Part shown: piece after piece, positions 48,232 to 57,397 of the stretch
Position numbering within the stretch: position 1 is the first letter of the stretch
Layout: the number at the start of each line of letters is the position of its first letter
DNA from: Caulobacter sp. RHG1
Lineage (GTDB): Bacteria > Pseudomonadota > Alphaproteobacteria > Caulobacterales > Caulobacteraceae
Reading direction: 5' to 3'
NCBI RefSeq assembly: GCF_013181195.1
Contig: NZ_SMZP01000003.1
Span: 558,001-622,000, forward strand
DNA length: 64,000 nt
Made by a program: the position numbers and the translations under genes
The notes under the pieces: model-generated
What the model saw: only the letters and a program-made list of their open reading frames with translations
Told to the model about the DNA's origin: nothing
Database searches by the model: none

Positions 48232-48696
48232 ATGACCATCGGCGATCTACTCGAGCCCGGCGCGGTAGCGCTGCGCGGTGGCGCGCCGAGCAAGCGCCAG
48301 GCCCTGTCCATGGTCGCCGACGTGGCCGCTCGCGTGCTGGGTCTCGACGCCGACATGATCCTGGATGGGCTGCTGGAGCGTGAGGCCGCGGGTTCGACGG
48401 GCGTAGGCGAAGGCGTCGCCATCCCGCACGCGCGCCTGGAAGGTCTGGAGGCCATTCGCGCCGTCGTGGTGCGTCTCGACGCTCCCGTGGCGTTTGACGC
48501 CCTGGACGACAAGCCCGTGGACCTCTTTATCGCGCTTCTGGCTCCGCCCGAGGCCAACGCCCAGCATCTTCGGGCTCTGGCGCGCGTCGCGCGAATGATG
48601 CGTCAGGCGGATATGCGCAAGGCGCTACGTCAGGCCAGCTCGACGGACGCCATCCATGTGCTGCTGACGCAGGATGTGGCCAGCACGGCGGCCTGA
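48232..48696 (+). CDS. ptsN: PTS IIA-like nitrogen regulatory protein PtsN (EIIANtr)
   Basis: This 154-residue EIIA domain has the phosphorylated His66 in GVAIPHARLEGL and the family pattern LLEREAAGSTGVGEG. It receives phosphate from NPr in the nitrogen PTS and signals nitrogen and potassium status and, in Caulobacter, (p)ppGpp control. The ATG at 48232 gives the normal N-terminus. It closes the rpoN-hpf-ptsN group. No strong terminator was seen before the convergent DUF1150 gene. Confidence 0.93.
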   Translation: MTIGDLLEPGAVALRGGAPSKRQALSMVADVAARVLGLDADMILDGLLEREAAGSTGVGEGVAIPHARLEGLEAIRAVVVRLDAPVAFDALDDKPVDLFIALLAPPEANAQHLRALARVARMMRQADMRKALRQASSTDAIHVLLTQDVASTAA

Positions 48697-48742
48697 GACG
48701 CGCCAGGCGGGGGCCTTCGAGGACCCGCCGCCATCAGACTTG

Positions 48743-49012
48743 CTAGTGAACCGAAACCGGCGCCAGTTCATGGGCGAGGGCGGCGGCGATCGCCGTATCA
48801 CGATCGATCATCACCGCCAGGCGCGCGCCGTCGGCGCGACACACTGCGTACAGGGTCTGGTCGGGCGCCAGGTTGAAATCCTCCACGCCCTCAGGGACGT
48901 CCGCTAGGATCTCGGCGGCCTTGATCGGCCGGACATAGACGAGGTCAGGCGCGCCAAGGGCCGCGAAAGCTTCGCTGGTGAACAGCGAACTGGTGTGGGT
49001 GTTGGGCGTCAT
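48743..49012 (-). CDS. DUF1150 family protein
   Basis: This 89-residue protein has the DUF1150 pattern: FAALGAPDLVYVRPIKAAEI, LYAVCRADGARLAVMIDRDTA and a C-terminal AHELAPVSVH. The family is restricted mainly to Alphaproteobacteria and commonly lies beside small heat-shock protein genes, as here. The ATG at 49012 has a strong AAGGAGG eight bases upstream; a start at 49030 has none. It lies 59 bases after hsp20 on the same strand and is probably co-transcribed. Its biochemical role is unknown. Confidence 0.85.
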   Translation of the reverse strand: MTPNTHTSSLFTSEAFAALGAPDLVYVRPIKAAEILADVPEGVEDFNLAPDQTLYAVCRADGARLAVMIDRDTAIAAALAHELAPVSVH

Positions 49013-49071
49013 GATGACCACCTCCTTCAATTAGGGAACGCGCCTTCTACCGGGCGGTTCAGCGCGGCTTC

Positions 49072-49497
49072 TCAGCCCGCGCTCCTGATGGGGATGCGCC
49101 GGACAAGGCGCTCGGGTTCGGGGCGGGCCAGATCGATATGCAGCAGGCCGTGCTCCAGGAGCGCTCCGCTGACCTCCATGCCGTCTGCGAGCACGAAGGT
49201 GCGCAGGAAGCCCCTGGCGGCGATCCCGCGGTGCAGGAAGGCCCTCTCGGCCTCAGGACGGCCCTCGACGTCGCGTTTGCCCGCCACGACCAGCTGGCCG
49301 CCTTCGACGGTCACGTGCAGCTGGTCGGGCGAGAAGCCGGCCACCGCCAGGGTGATGCGCACCCCGCCGTTCTCGGCTTGCTCGACATTGTAGGGCGGAT
49401 AGCTTTCCGACGCGGCCTTGGCGGCGCGCTCGATAAGATCTCGGGTGTGCTCGAAGCCCAGCAGGAAGGGGCTGTCGAACAGGATCGTCCGGGTCAT
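49072..49497 (-). CDS. Small heat-shock protein Hsp20
   Basis: This 141-residue alpha-crystallin-type chaperone runs YPPYNVEQAENGGVRITLAV, FSPDQLHVTVEGGQLVVAGK, then FLHRGIAARGFLRTF and the C-terminal IPI motif (IXI/V) used for oligomer assembly. It holds unfolding proteins under heat stress. The ATG at 49497 has GAGGA seven bases upstream; long open frames upstream cross tRNA-Ala and are rejected. A sigma-32-type promoter lies at 49577-49605, and a hairpin traps part of the ribosome binding site, so both transcriptional and thermometer-type control are plausible. Confidence 0.92.
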   Translation of the reverse strand: MTRTILFDSPFLLGFEHTRDLIERAAKAASESYPPYNVEQAENGGVRITLAVAGFSPDQLHVTVEGGQLVVAGKRDVEGRPEAERAFLHRGIAARGFLRTFVLADGMEVSGALLEHGLLHIDLARPEPERLVRRIPIRSAG

Positions 49498-49499
49498 CG

Positions 49500-49524
49500 C
49501 GAAGTCCTCGCTCAAGCGACTTCG
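49500..49524 (-). promoter_or_regulatory. Hairpin sequestering the hsp20 ribosome binding site (candidate RNA thermometer)
   Basis: CGAAGTC pairs exactly with GACTTCG (49500-49506 with 49518-49524). The GAGGA ribosome binding site (49509-49505) lies half in the stem and half in the loop, three bases before the hsp20 ATG. The stem is short and could melt on heating. It does not match the ROSE consensus. Confidence 0.45.
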
Positions 49525-49576
49525 TTCGCGGAGACAAACCCGAAGATCGGCGAAGACCTCCACGACACGAGACCTG

Positions 49577-49605
49577 AGATGGCGAGCGTGAGTGTGGGGT
49601 TCAAG
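49577..49605 (-). promoter_or_regulatory. Sigma-32 heat-shock promoter of hsp20
   Basis: On the minus strand CTTGAA (49605-49600), 15 bases, then CGCCATCT (49584-49577) matches the sigma-32 consensus CTTGAA-N13-15-CCCCATNT at all but one defined position. The -10 end lies 79 bases before the hsp20 start codon. Confidence 0.65.
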
Positions 49606-49680
49606 AGGGCGCTGCGCCCGGAGCTGGAGGCGCGTCCAGAAGCGCCGAGGGCGAGGCCAGAAGTCCGGCCCAGAAATGGA

Positions 49681-49710
49681 CAAGGCCCGGACGTTTCCGT
49701 CCGGGCCTTG
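49681..49710 (-). terminator. Intrinsic terminator of tRNA-Ala
   Basis: A perfect 13-base stem (CAAGGCCCGGACG with CGTCCGGGCCTTG) closes a four-base loop, one base beyond the tRNA 3' end. The following minus-strand bases (TCCATTTCTG) are only partly T-rich, but the stem is very strong. Confidence 0.75.
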
Positions 49711-49711
49711 A

Positions 49712-49787
<76 letters not shown>

Positions 49788-49876
49788 AATTTTTTCGTCG
49801 AGAACCTTGCAGTAACTCTCGGAAATCCTTGGTCTCTTCGGCGTTTCGACTTGCGTCGCCCTCCGAAGAGGCGCGG

Positions 49877-49905
49877 AAACTAGTCCGGGATTTTTCGGGG
49901 ATCAA
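49877..49905 (-). promoter_or_regulatory. Candidate promoter of tRNA-Ala
   Basis: On the minus strand TTGATC (49905-49900), 17 bases, then TAGTTT (49882-49877) is a plausible housekeeping promoter. It lies about 90 bases upstream of the tRNA 5' end, which would leave a leader to be removed by RNase P. No closer promoter was seen. Confidence 0.35.
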
Positions 49906-49958
49906 CCCCCTCAGCGAACTTTTTTTGAGAAAAGTTTCGCACCCCTGGAAACGCCTGT

Positions 49959-49994
49959 GGATAGCCGGTTTCAGCAGCCTGAAACCGGCTATCC
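49959..49994 (-). terminator. Perfect 16-base hairpin after the FYDLN gene
   Basis: GGATAGCCGGTTTCAG (49959-49974) pairs exactly with 49979-49994 across a four-base loop, seven bases beyond the FYDLN stop codon. There is no immediate T run on the minus strand, so it could equally stabilise the mRNA 3' end. Confidence 0.6.
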
Positions 49995-50001
49995 GAACAG
50001 G

Positions 50002-50466
50002 TTAGTCGTCGTTGCCCTCGCCGGGCAGACCTTCGATCTCGTCCTCGAGATTGTCGTCGTCGTCCTCGTCCTCCAGGAACGGAACGTCGTCGGTTTCCTC
50101 GTCTTCGAGATCCTCGTCCTCGGCGAAGTCGACGCCCAGGTCGTCGCCGCCGGCAGGCGTGGCGCCCGGCTCGGCGTCTTCGTCGTCGGTCTCGACGACG
50201 TCCGGCTCGACCTTGTCGATTTCCGGCGTCTCATCGACCTCGTCCTCGAAGCCGTCCTCGTCCTTGGGAGCGGGGGCGGGCTTCTCGTCCTCGGCGTCAT
50301 AGTCCGGCGTGATCGAGCGGGCGCGAACGCGGCGCGACTTCAGGGCCTCTTCCGGGTCGAACGACTCGCCGCACTTGGGGCAGACGGCCGGACGACGGTT
50401 GAGGTCGTAGAACTTCGATTGGCAGTTGGGGCAAATTTGTTTTGCGCCCAGGTCGGGATTGGCCAA
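50002..50466 (-). CDS. FYDLN acid domain protein (TIGR02300 family)
   Basis: This 154-residue protein starts MANPDLGAKQICPNC. Two zinc-ribbon-like Cys pairs (Cys12, Cys15 and Cys29, Cys32) flank the FYDLN sequence. The rest (about 65-154) is a highly acidic tail of Asp and Glu. This is the alphaproteobacterial TIGR02300 family, of unknown function. The TTG at 50466 is chosen because the family starts there with AAAGG upstream; the longer frame to 50514 is rejected. It is divergent from aroA and, as in other Alphaproteobacteria, lies beside the aroA-cmk-rpsA cluster. Confidence 0.88.
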   Translation of the reverse strand: MANPDLGAKQICPNCQSKFYDLNRRPAVCPKCGESFDPEEALKSRRVRARSITPDYDAEDEKPAPAPKDEDGFEDEVDETPEIDKVEPDVVETDDEDAEPGATPAGGDDLGVDFAEDEDLEDEETDDVPFLEDEDDDDNLEDEIEGLPGEGNDD

Positions 50467-50583
50467 GTGGCGACCCTTTGATCCTGATAGGAAAAGCGGC
50501 GGGTCACTTGCCATGGCGAGAGGCCGCTGTCAAAAGCAAACCCCTTCGCGAAAACCACCAAGTACTAAGGAGCCGGTTTCGGC

Positions 50584-51915
50584 ATGTCGTCGGCTGGATT
50601 GAAGAGCGCGCCCGCAGGCGCTCTGCGAGGGATCGTGCGGGCCCCGGGCGATAAGTCCATTTCTCACAGATCGATGATCCTGGGCGCGCTGGCGACCGGG
50701 ACCACGACGGTCGAAGGCCTGCTGGAAGGCGACGACGTCCTGGCCACCGCGCGAGCGATGCAGGCCTTTGGCGCGCGCATCGAGCAGGAGGGCGTCGGCC
50801 GCTGGCGGATCGAGGGCCAGGGCGGATTCGACGAACCGTCGGACGTCATCGACTGCGGCAACGCCGGCACCGGCGTGCGCCTGATCATGGGCGCGGCGGC
50901 GGGTTTCGCCATGTGCGCCACCTTCACTGGCGATGCTTCGCTGCGCGGTCGCCCGATGAGCCGGGTGCTGGATCCGCTGGCCCGCATGGGCGCGACCTGG
51001 CTGGGCCGCGACAAGGGCCGCCTGCCCCTGACCCTGAAAGGCGGCAATCTGCGCGGCCTCAACTACACCCTGCCGATGGCGTCGGCCCAGGTGAAGTCGG
51101 CCGTGTTGCTGGCCGGTCTGCACGCCGAGGGCGGCGTAGAGGTCATCGAGCCGGAAGCCACCCGCGACCACACCGAGCGCATGCTGCGCGCCTTCGGGGC
51201 CGAGGTGATCGTCGAAGATCGCGTCACCGGCGAACACACCATCCGCCACATCCGTCTTCCCGAAGGCCAGAAGCTGACCGGGACCCACGTGGCCGTGCCG
51301 GGCGATCCGTCGTCGGCGGCGTTCCCCCTGGTGGCCGGCCTGATCGTTGCGGGTTCGGAAGTGACGGTCGAGGGCGTGATGCTCAACGACCTGCGCACCG
51401 GCCTCTTCACGACGCTGCAGGAAATGGGCGCGGATCTCGTGATCTCGAACGTCCGCGTCGCCAGCGGCGAGGACGTCGGCGACATCACCGCCCGCTACTC
51501 CAAGCTCAAGGGCGTCGTCGTGCCGCCCGAGCGCGCGCCGTCGATGATCGACGAATACCCGATCCTGGCCATCGCCGCCGCCTTTGCTGAAGGCGAGACG
51601 GTGATGCGCGGCGTCGGTGAGATGCGCGTCAAGGAAAGCGACCGCATCGCCCTGACCGCCAACGGTCTGAAGGCGTGCGGCGTCCAGGTGGTCGAGGAGC
51701 CTGAAGGCTTCATCGTCACCGGTACGGGTCAGCCGCCAAAGGGCGGGGCCACCGTGGTCACCCACGGCGACCACCGTATCGCCATGAGCCACCTGATCCT
51801 GGGCATGGCCGCGCAGGAGGCCGTTGCGGTCGACGAGCCCGGCATGATCGCCACCAGCTTCCCGGGCTTCGCGGACCTTATGCGCGGCCTGGGTGCGACC
51901 CTGGCGGAAGCCTAG
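50584..51915 (+). CDS. aroA: 3-phosphoshikimate 1-carboxyvinyltransferase (EPSP synthase)
   Basis: This 443-residue enzyme makes EPSP from shikimate 3-phosphate and PEP in aromatic amino acid synthesis. [10 protein letters not shown] (21-30), NAGTGVRL (93-100), [25 protein letters not shown] and [15 protein letters not shown] are all conserved, and the overall pattern resembles class II enzymes. Gly95 stands where the CP4 enzyme has Ala100. The ATG at 50584 has AAGGAG about 11 bases upstream. It leads the aroA-cmk-rpsA group, with cmk starting four bases after its stop. Confidence 0.95.
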   Translation: MSSAGLKSAPAGALRGIVRAPGDKSISHRSMILGALATGTTTVEGLLEGDDVLATARAMQAFGARIEQEGVGRWRIEGQGGFDEPSDVIDCGNAGTGVRLIMGAAAGFAMCATFTGDASLRGRPMSRVLDPLARMGATWLGRDKGRLPLTLKGGNLRGLNYTLPMASAQVKSAVLLAGLHAEGGVEVIEPEATRDHTERMLRAFGAEVIVEDRVTGEHTIRHIRLPEGQKLTGTHVAVPGDPSSAAFPLVAGLIVAGSEVTVEGVMLNDLRTGLFTTLQEMGADLVISNVRVASGEDVGDITARYSKLKGVVVPPERAPSMIDEYPILAIAAAFAEGETVMRGVGEMRVKESDRIALTANGLKACGVQVVEEPEGFIVTGTGQPPKGGATVVTHGDHRIAMSHLILGMAAQEAVAVDEPGMIATSFPGFADLMRGLGATLAEA

Positions 51916-51919
51916 GCGC

Positions 51920-52552
51920 ATGGGCTTTGTGATCGCCGTCGACGGTCCCGCCGCCTCGGGCAAGGGCACGGTCGCCTCGCGCCTGGCGGCCGCCTACGGC
52001 CTGCCGATGCTGGACACCGGCCTGCTGTACCGCGCTGTCGGCGTGCGGATCCTGGAAGCCGGCGGCGACCTGGACGATCCGGCTTCGGCCGAAACCTTCG
52101 CCCGGGGCCTGGACCTGTCCGAGCTGGAGAAGCCGCAAGTGCGCACCCGCGCCGCCGGTGAGGCGGCCAGCCGCTGCGCCGTCCATCCAGGTGTGCGCAA
52201 GGCCCTGTTCGACCTGCAACGCGCCTTCGCCGAGCGTGAGCCCGGCGCGGTGATCGACGGCCGCGACATCGGCACGGTCATCGCTCCCGACGCCCAGGCC
52301 AAGCTCTATGTGACCGCCAGCCCGGAAGTCCGCGCCGACCGTCGCTGGAAACAGCTGACGGGGCAGGGCGAAAGCGTCACCTTCGACGAGATCTTGGCCG
52401 ACATCCGCAAGCGTGACGAGCGTGATGGCGGCCGCAAGGACGCGCCCATGACGCAGGCTGTGGACGCCGTCTTGCTCGACACCTCGGAAATGAGTATAGA
52501 GCAGGCCTTCGATGCGGCCCGCCGTATCGTCGAGGACGCGCGCGCCCGCTAG
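51920..52552 (+). CDS. cmk: Cytidylate kinase
   Basis: This 210-residue NMP kinase phosphorylates CMP and dCMP. The P-loop GPAASGKGT is at about 9-17. MLDTGLLYRAVG holds the CMP-binding Asp and Tyr/Arg, VIDGRDIGTVIAPDA follows, and the C-terminal DTSEMSIEQAFD is typical. The start at 51920 comes just after the aroA stop. Placement between aroA and rpsA is the conserved order. The length is normal for the short form. Confidence 0.95.
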   Translation: MGFVIAVDGPAASGKGTVASRLAAAYGLPMLDTGLLYRAVGVRILEAGGDLDDPASAETFARGLDLSELEKPQVRTRAAGEAASRCAVHPGVRKALFDLQRAFAEREPGAVIDGRDIGTVIAPDAQAKLYVTASPEVRADRRWKQLTGQGESVTFDEILADIRKRDERDGGRKDAPMTQAVDAVLLDTSEMSIEQAFDAARRIVEDARAR

Positions 52553-52709
52553 AGCTTCGCTCTACAGGGCAAATCCACCGCCGACCTCGCCGCGATAGAG
52601 AGAACATCGCGGGATCGCAGAAAACCCATTTCATCCGGAATCCCGAGAACCGCTTTCTCCAGCGGCGCTCATCGCAGGGTTTCCCCTAACCTAGAGACTA
52701 AACATCAGC

Positions 52710-54419
<1,710 letters not shown>

Positions 54420-54446
54420 TCTTCCGCTCTTTCAGAGTTGAAGCAG

Positions 54447-54482
54447 ACGGCGGCCGGAGTGATCCGGCCGCCGTTTTCTTTT
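54447..54482 (+). terminator. Intrinsic terminator of rpsA
   Basis: ACGGCGGCCGG (54447-54457) pairs perfectly with CCGGCCGCCGT (54464-54474) across a six-base loop. It is followed by TTTCTTTT. This is the clearest Rho-independent terminator in the window and lies 28 bases after the rpsA stop. Confidence 0.92.
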
Positions 54483-54523
54483 GGGCGAAAGCCTGTCAGA
54501 ACATCCTGGGTTGAGTTATTGGG

Positions 54524-56485
54524 GTGTTTCTCGTGTCGCTGCGTTTCGCCGTCGCCGTCTCTGCCATTGTCGTCGCCGGAGCGGCCCAGGCCGCGGACAA
54601 GCCGCTGTATGGGCCGCCGGCCAAGTGGGTGCAGGTCGCCGACATTCCGGCCTCGCCCCGGGACGACCAGGCGCCGTCGCTCCAGGTGCTGTTGAACGAC
54701 AACCAGTCCCAGCATGATGGCGCGGGCTCGACCTTCTACAACCGTCAGGTCGTCAAGGTGCTGAAGTCCGAGGCGCTGTCGGGCGGCGCGCGCTCGGTGA
54801 CCTGGGACCCGGCTCGCCAGTCGGTGACGCTGCATGGTCTGGCCATCGTCCGCGACGGCAAGCGCATCGACCTTCTGAAGAAGGGCGAGGACGTCCTGAT
54901 CCTGCGCCGCGAGAAGAACCTCGAACGCGCCATGCTGGACGGCCGGCTGACCGCCTCCATCCAGATCAGGGATCTGCAGGTCGGCGACGTGGTCGACTGG
55001 TCCTACAGCTATCAGCATCGCGATCCGTTGGTCGGCGGCCGCACCCACGATTTCGAGCGGATGGCGTGGAGCGGCGTCGCCGGCCGCTACCGCGTGCGCA
55101 TGCTGTGGGACGGCGCGACGCCGGTGACCTGGAAACGCGGCGTAGCCTTCCCCGAGCCGAAGCTGAGCCAGTCGGGGCGAACCCACGAACTGCTGGTGGA
55201 CGTCGACAACGCCAAGGCCGCCAAGCCGCCGGCCGGGGCGCCGCTACGATTTTCGAGACTGAACGACCTGGAGGCCACCACCTATCGTGGGTGGGAGGAC
55301 GTTTCGCAGACCATGGCGCCGCTCTATGTCCAGGCGGCCGTGTTGAAGGCCGACTCGCCCCTGCGCGCCGAAATCGCGGCCATCGCCGCCGAGAGCGCCG
55401 ATCCGAAGGTCCGGGCCTTCAAGGCTCTGCAACTGGTCGAGGACAAGACCCGCTACCTGCTCCTGGGCATGGGCGACGGCGGCTACAAGCCCGCGCCCGC
55501 CGACGAGACCTGGGCGCGCAAGTTTGGCGACTGCAAGGGCAAGACGGTTCTCCTGCTGGCGATCCTGCGCGAACTGGGCGTCGAGGCCGAGCCAGCCCTT
55601 GTGGCGATGTATGCCGGTGATGGCCTGGATCAGCGACTGGCCTCGGCGGCGGCGTTCAATCACGTGATCGTTCGCGCCCGCATCGACGGCAAGAGCTACT
55701 GGCTCGACGGCACGCGGACCGGCGATCGGGCCGGTTTGGACGCGCTGAAGCCGCCGCCTTTCCGCTGGGCCCTGCCGCTGCGCACCGCCGGGGCAACCCT
55801 GGAGGAGATCGTCCAGTCGCCTCTCGATGCGCCCAGCACGGAGGGCCGCATGCGCATCGACGCCTCGGCCGGTCTCGACAAGCCGGCGGTGATCACCATC
55901 ACCACGGTCTTGCGCGGCGACGGCGGCCTGGCGCTCGCCCGCGCCCTGCAGATTGCGCCCCGGGCCGATGTTGAGCAGCAGATGAAGCAGAGCGTCTCGT
56001 CCAGCAACAGCTGGATCCGGATCGAGACGGTCGGCTTCGACGTTTCGCCGGCGGGGGTGGTCACCGTCACCATGACGGGCGAAGCCGACTTGGACTGGCG
56101 CCTGAACGACGATGTCGGCGTCAGGGAATTCCGCGTGCCGGGTTCGGGCTCGGGCCGGATGAGCGGGTTCCCGCGTCGCGAACCGGGCCCCGACAGCGAT
56201 GCGCCCTACGGCGTTGGCTTCCCGGCCTACAGCGCCAACAGCGTCGAGGTGGTGCTGCCCAACAAGGGGCAGGGCTTTTCGGTGAAGGGCTCCAACTGGT
56301 CGGGCAAGCTGGGCGGTCGCGAGCTGGCCGAGGTCTCCGAACTGCGGGACGGCGTGGCGCGGTTCACCGGTTCCAGCCGCAGCGTGGCGCGTGAAGTGCC
56401 CTTCGAGCAGGCCGAGGAGGTCAACAAGACCGCCCGCCGGCTGTCTGGCGAACCGAAGATCATTCGCGCGCCGAAGGGATTGTGA
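54524..56485 (+). CDS. Exported DUF3857 / transglutaminase-like protein
   Basis: This roughly 653-residue protein has a signal peptide ending near residue 23 (AAQAA). A DUF3857 beta-domain (about 50-240) is followed by a transglutaminase-like cysteine-protease fold. The triad is visible: Cys337 in KFGDCKGKT, His380 in FNHVIV and Asp395 in YWLDGT. The C-terminal 200 residues are beta-rich. The family is periplasmic or exported and its substrate is unknown. The GTG at 54524 is used; a GTG at 54533 giving MSLRFAVAV is equally possible. It stands alone after the rpsA terminator. Confidence 0.85.
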   Translation: MFLVSLRFAVAVSAIVVAGAAQAADKPLYGPPAKWVQVADIPASPRDDQAPSLQVLLNDNQSQHDGAGSTFYNRQVVKVLKSEALSGGARSVTWDPARQSVTLHGLAIVRDGKRIDLLKKGEDVLILRREKNLERAMLDGRLTASIQIRDLQVGDVVDWSYSYQHRDPLVGGRTHDFERMAWSGVAGRYRVRMLWDGATPVTWKRGVAFPEPKLSQSGRTHELLVDVDNAKAAKPPAGAPLRFSRLNDLEATTYRGWEDVSQTMAPLYVQAAVLKADSPLRAEIAAIAAESADPKVRAFKALQLVEDKTRYLLLGMGDGGYKPAPADETWARKFGDCKGKTVLLLAILRELGVEAEPALVAMYAGDGLDQRLASAAAFNHVIVRARIDGKSYWLDGTRTGDRAGLDALKPPPFRWALPLRTAGATLEEIVQSPLDAPSTEGRMRIDASAGLDKPAVITITTVLRGDGGLALARALQIAPRADVEQQMKQSVSSSNSWIRIETVGFDVSPAGVVTVTMTGEADLDWRLNDDVGVREFRVPGSGSGRMSGFPRREPGPDSDAPYGVGFPAYSANSVEVVLPNKGQGFSVKGSNWSGKLGGRELAEVSELRDGVARFTGSSRSVAREVPFEQAEEVNKTARRLSGEPKIIRAPKGL

Positions 56486-56602
56486 GTTTACGCATTAACC
56501 GAACCGCGATCGGGAATCGCACGCAACCCCTTGAAGACTCAGCCCTCGTTGGGCAAAGGTCCCGTCGCGCCTTTTCCTCCCAAGGGCGTTCCGGGGATAT
56601 CG

Positions 56603-56893
56603 ATGATCAAGTCTGAACTCATCGCCAGGCTCGCGAATGAAAATCCGCACCTGACGCAGAAAGACGTCGAACGCGTTGTCGGCGTGATCCTGGAACGCAT
56701 GATCGGGGCCCTGGAGGACGGCGGCCGCGTCGAGCTGCGCGGCTTCGGCGCTCTGTCTGTCCGCTCGCGTCCGGCCCGCACCGGCCGCAACCCGCGCACC
56801 GGCGAGGCGGTGGACGTCCGCGCCAAGCACGTGCCGTTCTTCAAGAGCGGCAAGGAACTGCGCGCCCGCCTGAACGCTGACGGCGACGAATAA
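56603..56893 (+). CDS. ihfB: Integration host factor subunit beta
   Basis: This 96-residue HU/IHF-family protein starts [21 protein letters not shown] and contains the DNA-binding arm [24 protein letters not shown]. The Pro that intercalates in DNA lies within this arm (RNPRTG), and the chain ends [15 protein letters not shown]. It bends DNA as a heterodimer with IhfA. Location shortly after rpsA is the classic rpsA-ihfB neighbourhood, here interrupted by the DUF3857 gene. The ATG at 56603 is the family start; an open frame from 56531 is rejected. Confidence 0.93.
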   Translation: MIKSELIARLANENPHLTQKDVERVVGVILERMIGALEDGGRVELRGFGALSVRSRPARTGRNPRTGEAVDVRAKHVPFFKSGKELRARLNADGDE

Positions 56894-56974
56894 CAACGAT
56901 TGTATCCCGGGGTTGACCCTGGGGCACGAACGCCTTCAGCTTCTGCGCCTTATCGAGCAGGCCAGGAGTTGATC

Positions 56975-57397
56975 ATGAGCGTCGTCAAGGAATTCCGCGA
57001 GTTCATCTCGCGCGGCAACGTCATAGACCTGGCCGTTGGTGTGATCATCGGCGCGGCCTTCAACGGCATCGTCAAGAGCTTGGTCGACCAGGTGATCATG
57101 CCGCCGATCGGCCTGCTGACCGGCGGTCTGGACTTCTCCAAGCTGGAATGGGTGCTCAAGCCCGAGAATCCAGCGACGGAAGCGATCGAGAAGGTCTCGA
57201 TCCAGTACGGCGCCTTCATCAACACCCTGATCCAGTTCTTCATCGTCGCGGCGGTGGTCTTCCTGCTGGTCAAGGGCGTCAACAGCATCCGTCGCCAGGA
57301 CGCCGCCGAACCGGCTCCGTCGGCGCCCCCGGCGCCGACCCCGGAAGAAAAGCTGCTGACCGAAATCCGCGACCTGCTGGCCAAGCCTAAGGCGTAA
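56975..57397 (+). CDS. mscL: Large-conductance mechanosensitive channel MscL
   Basis: This 140-residue channel starts MSVVKEFREFISRGNVIDLAVGV. TM1 runs from about 15 to 42 with the conserved GNVIDLAVGVIIGAAF, TM2 from about 78 to 102, and a C-terminal helix (EEKLLTEIRDLL) forms the bundle. It opens at high membrane tension and releases solutes. The ATG at 56975 has AGGAG six bases upstream. No EcfG-type motif was found here, unlike mscS. The last 11 bases overlap the convergent amine oxidase gene. Confidence 0.95.
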   Translation: MSVVKEFREFISRGNVIDLAVGVIIGAAFNGIVKSLVDQVIMPPIGLLTGGLDFSKLEWVLKPENPATEAIEKVSIQYGAFINTLIQFFIVAAVVFLLVKGVNSIRRQDAAEPAPSAPPAPTPEEKLLTEIRDLLAKPKA

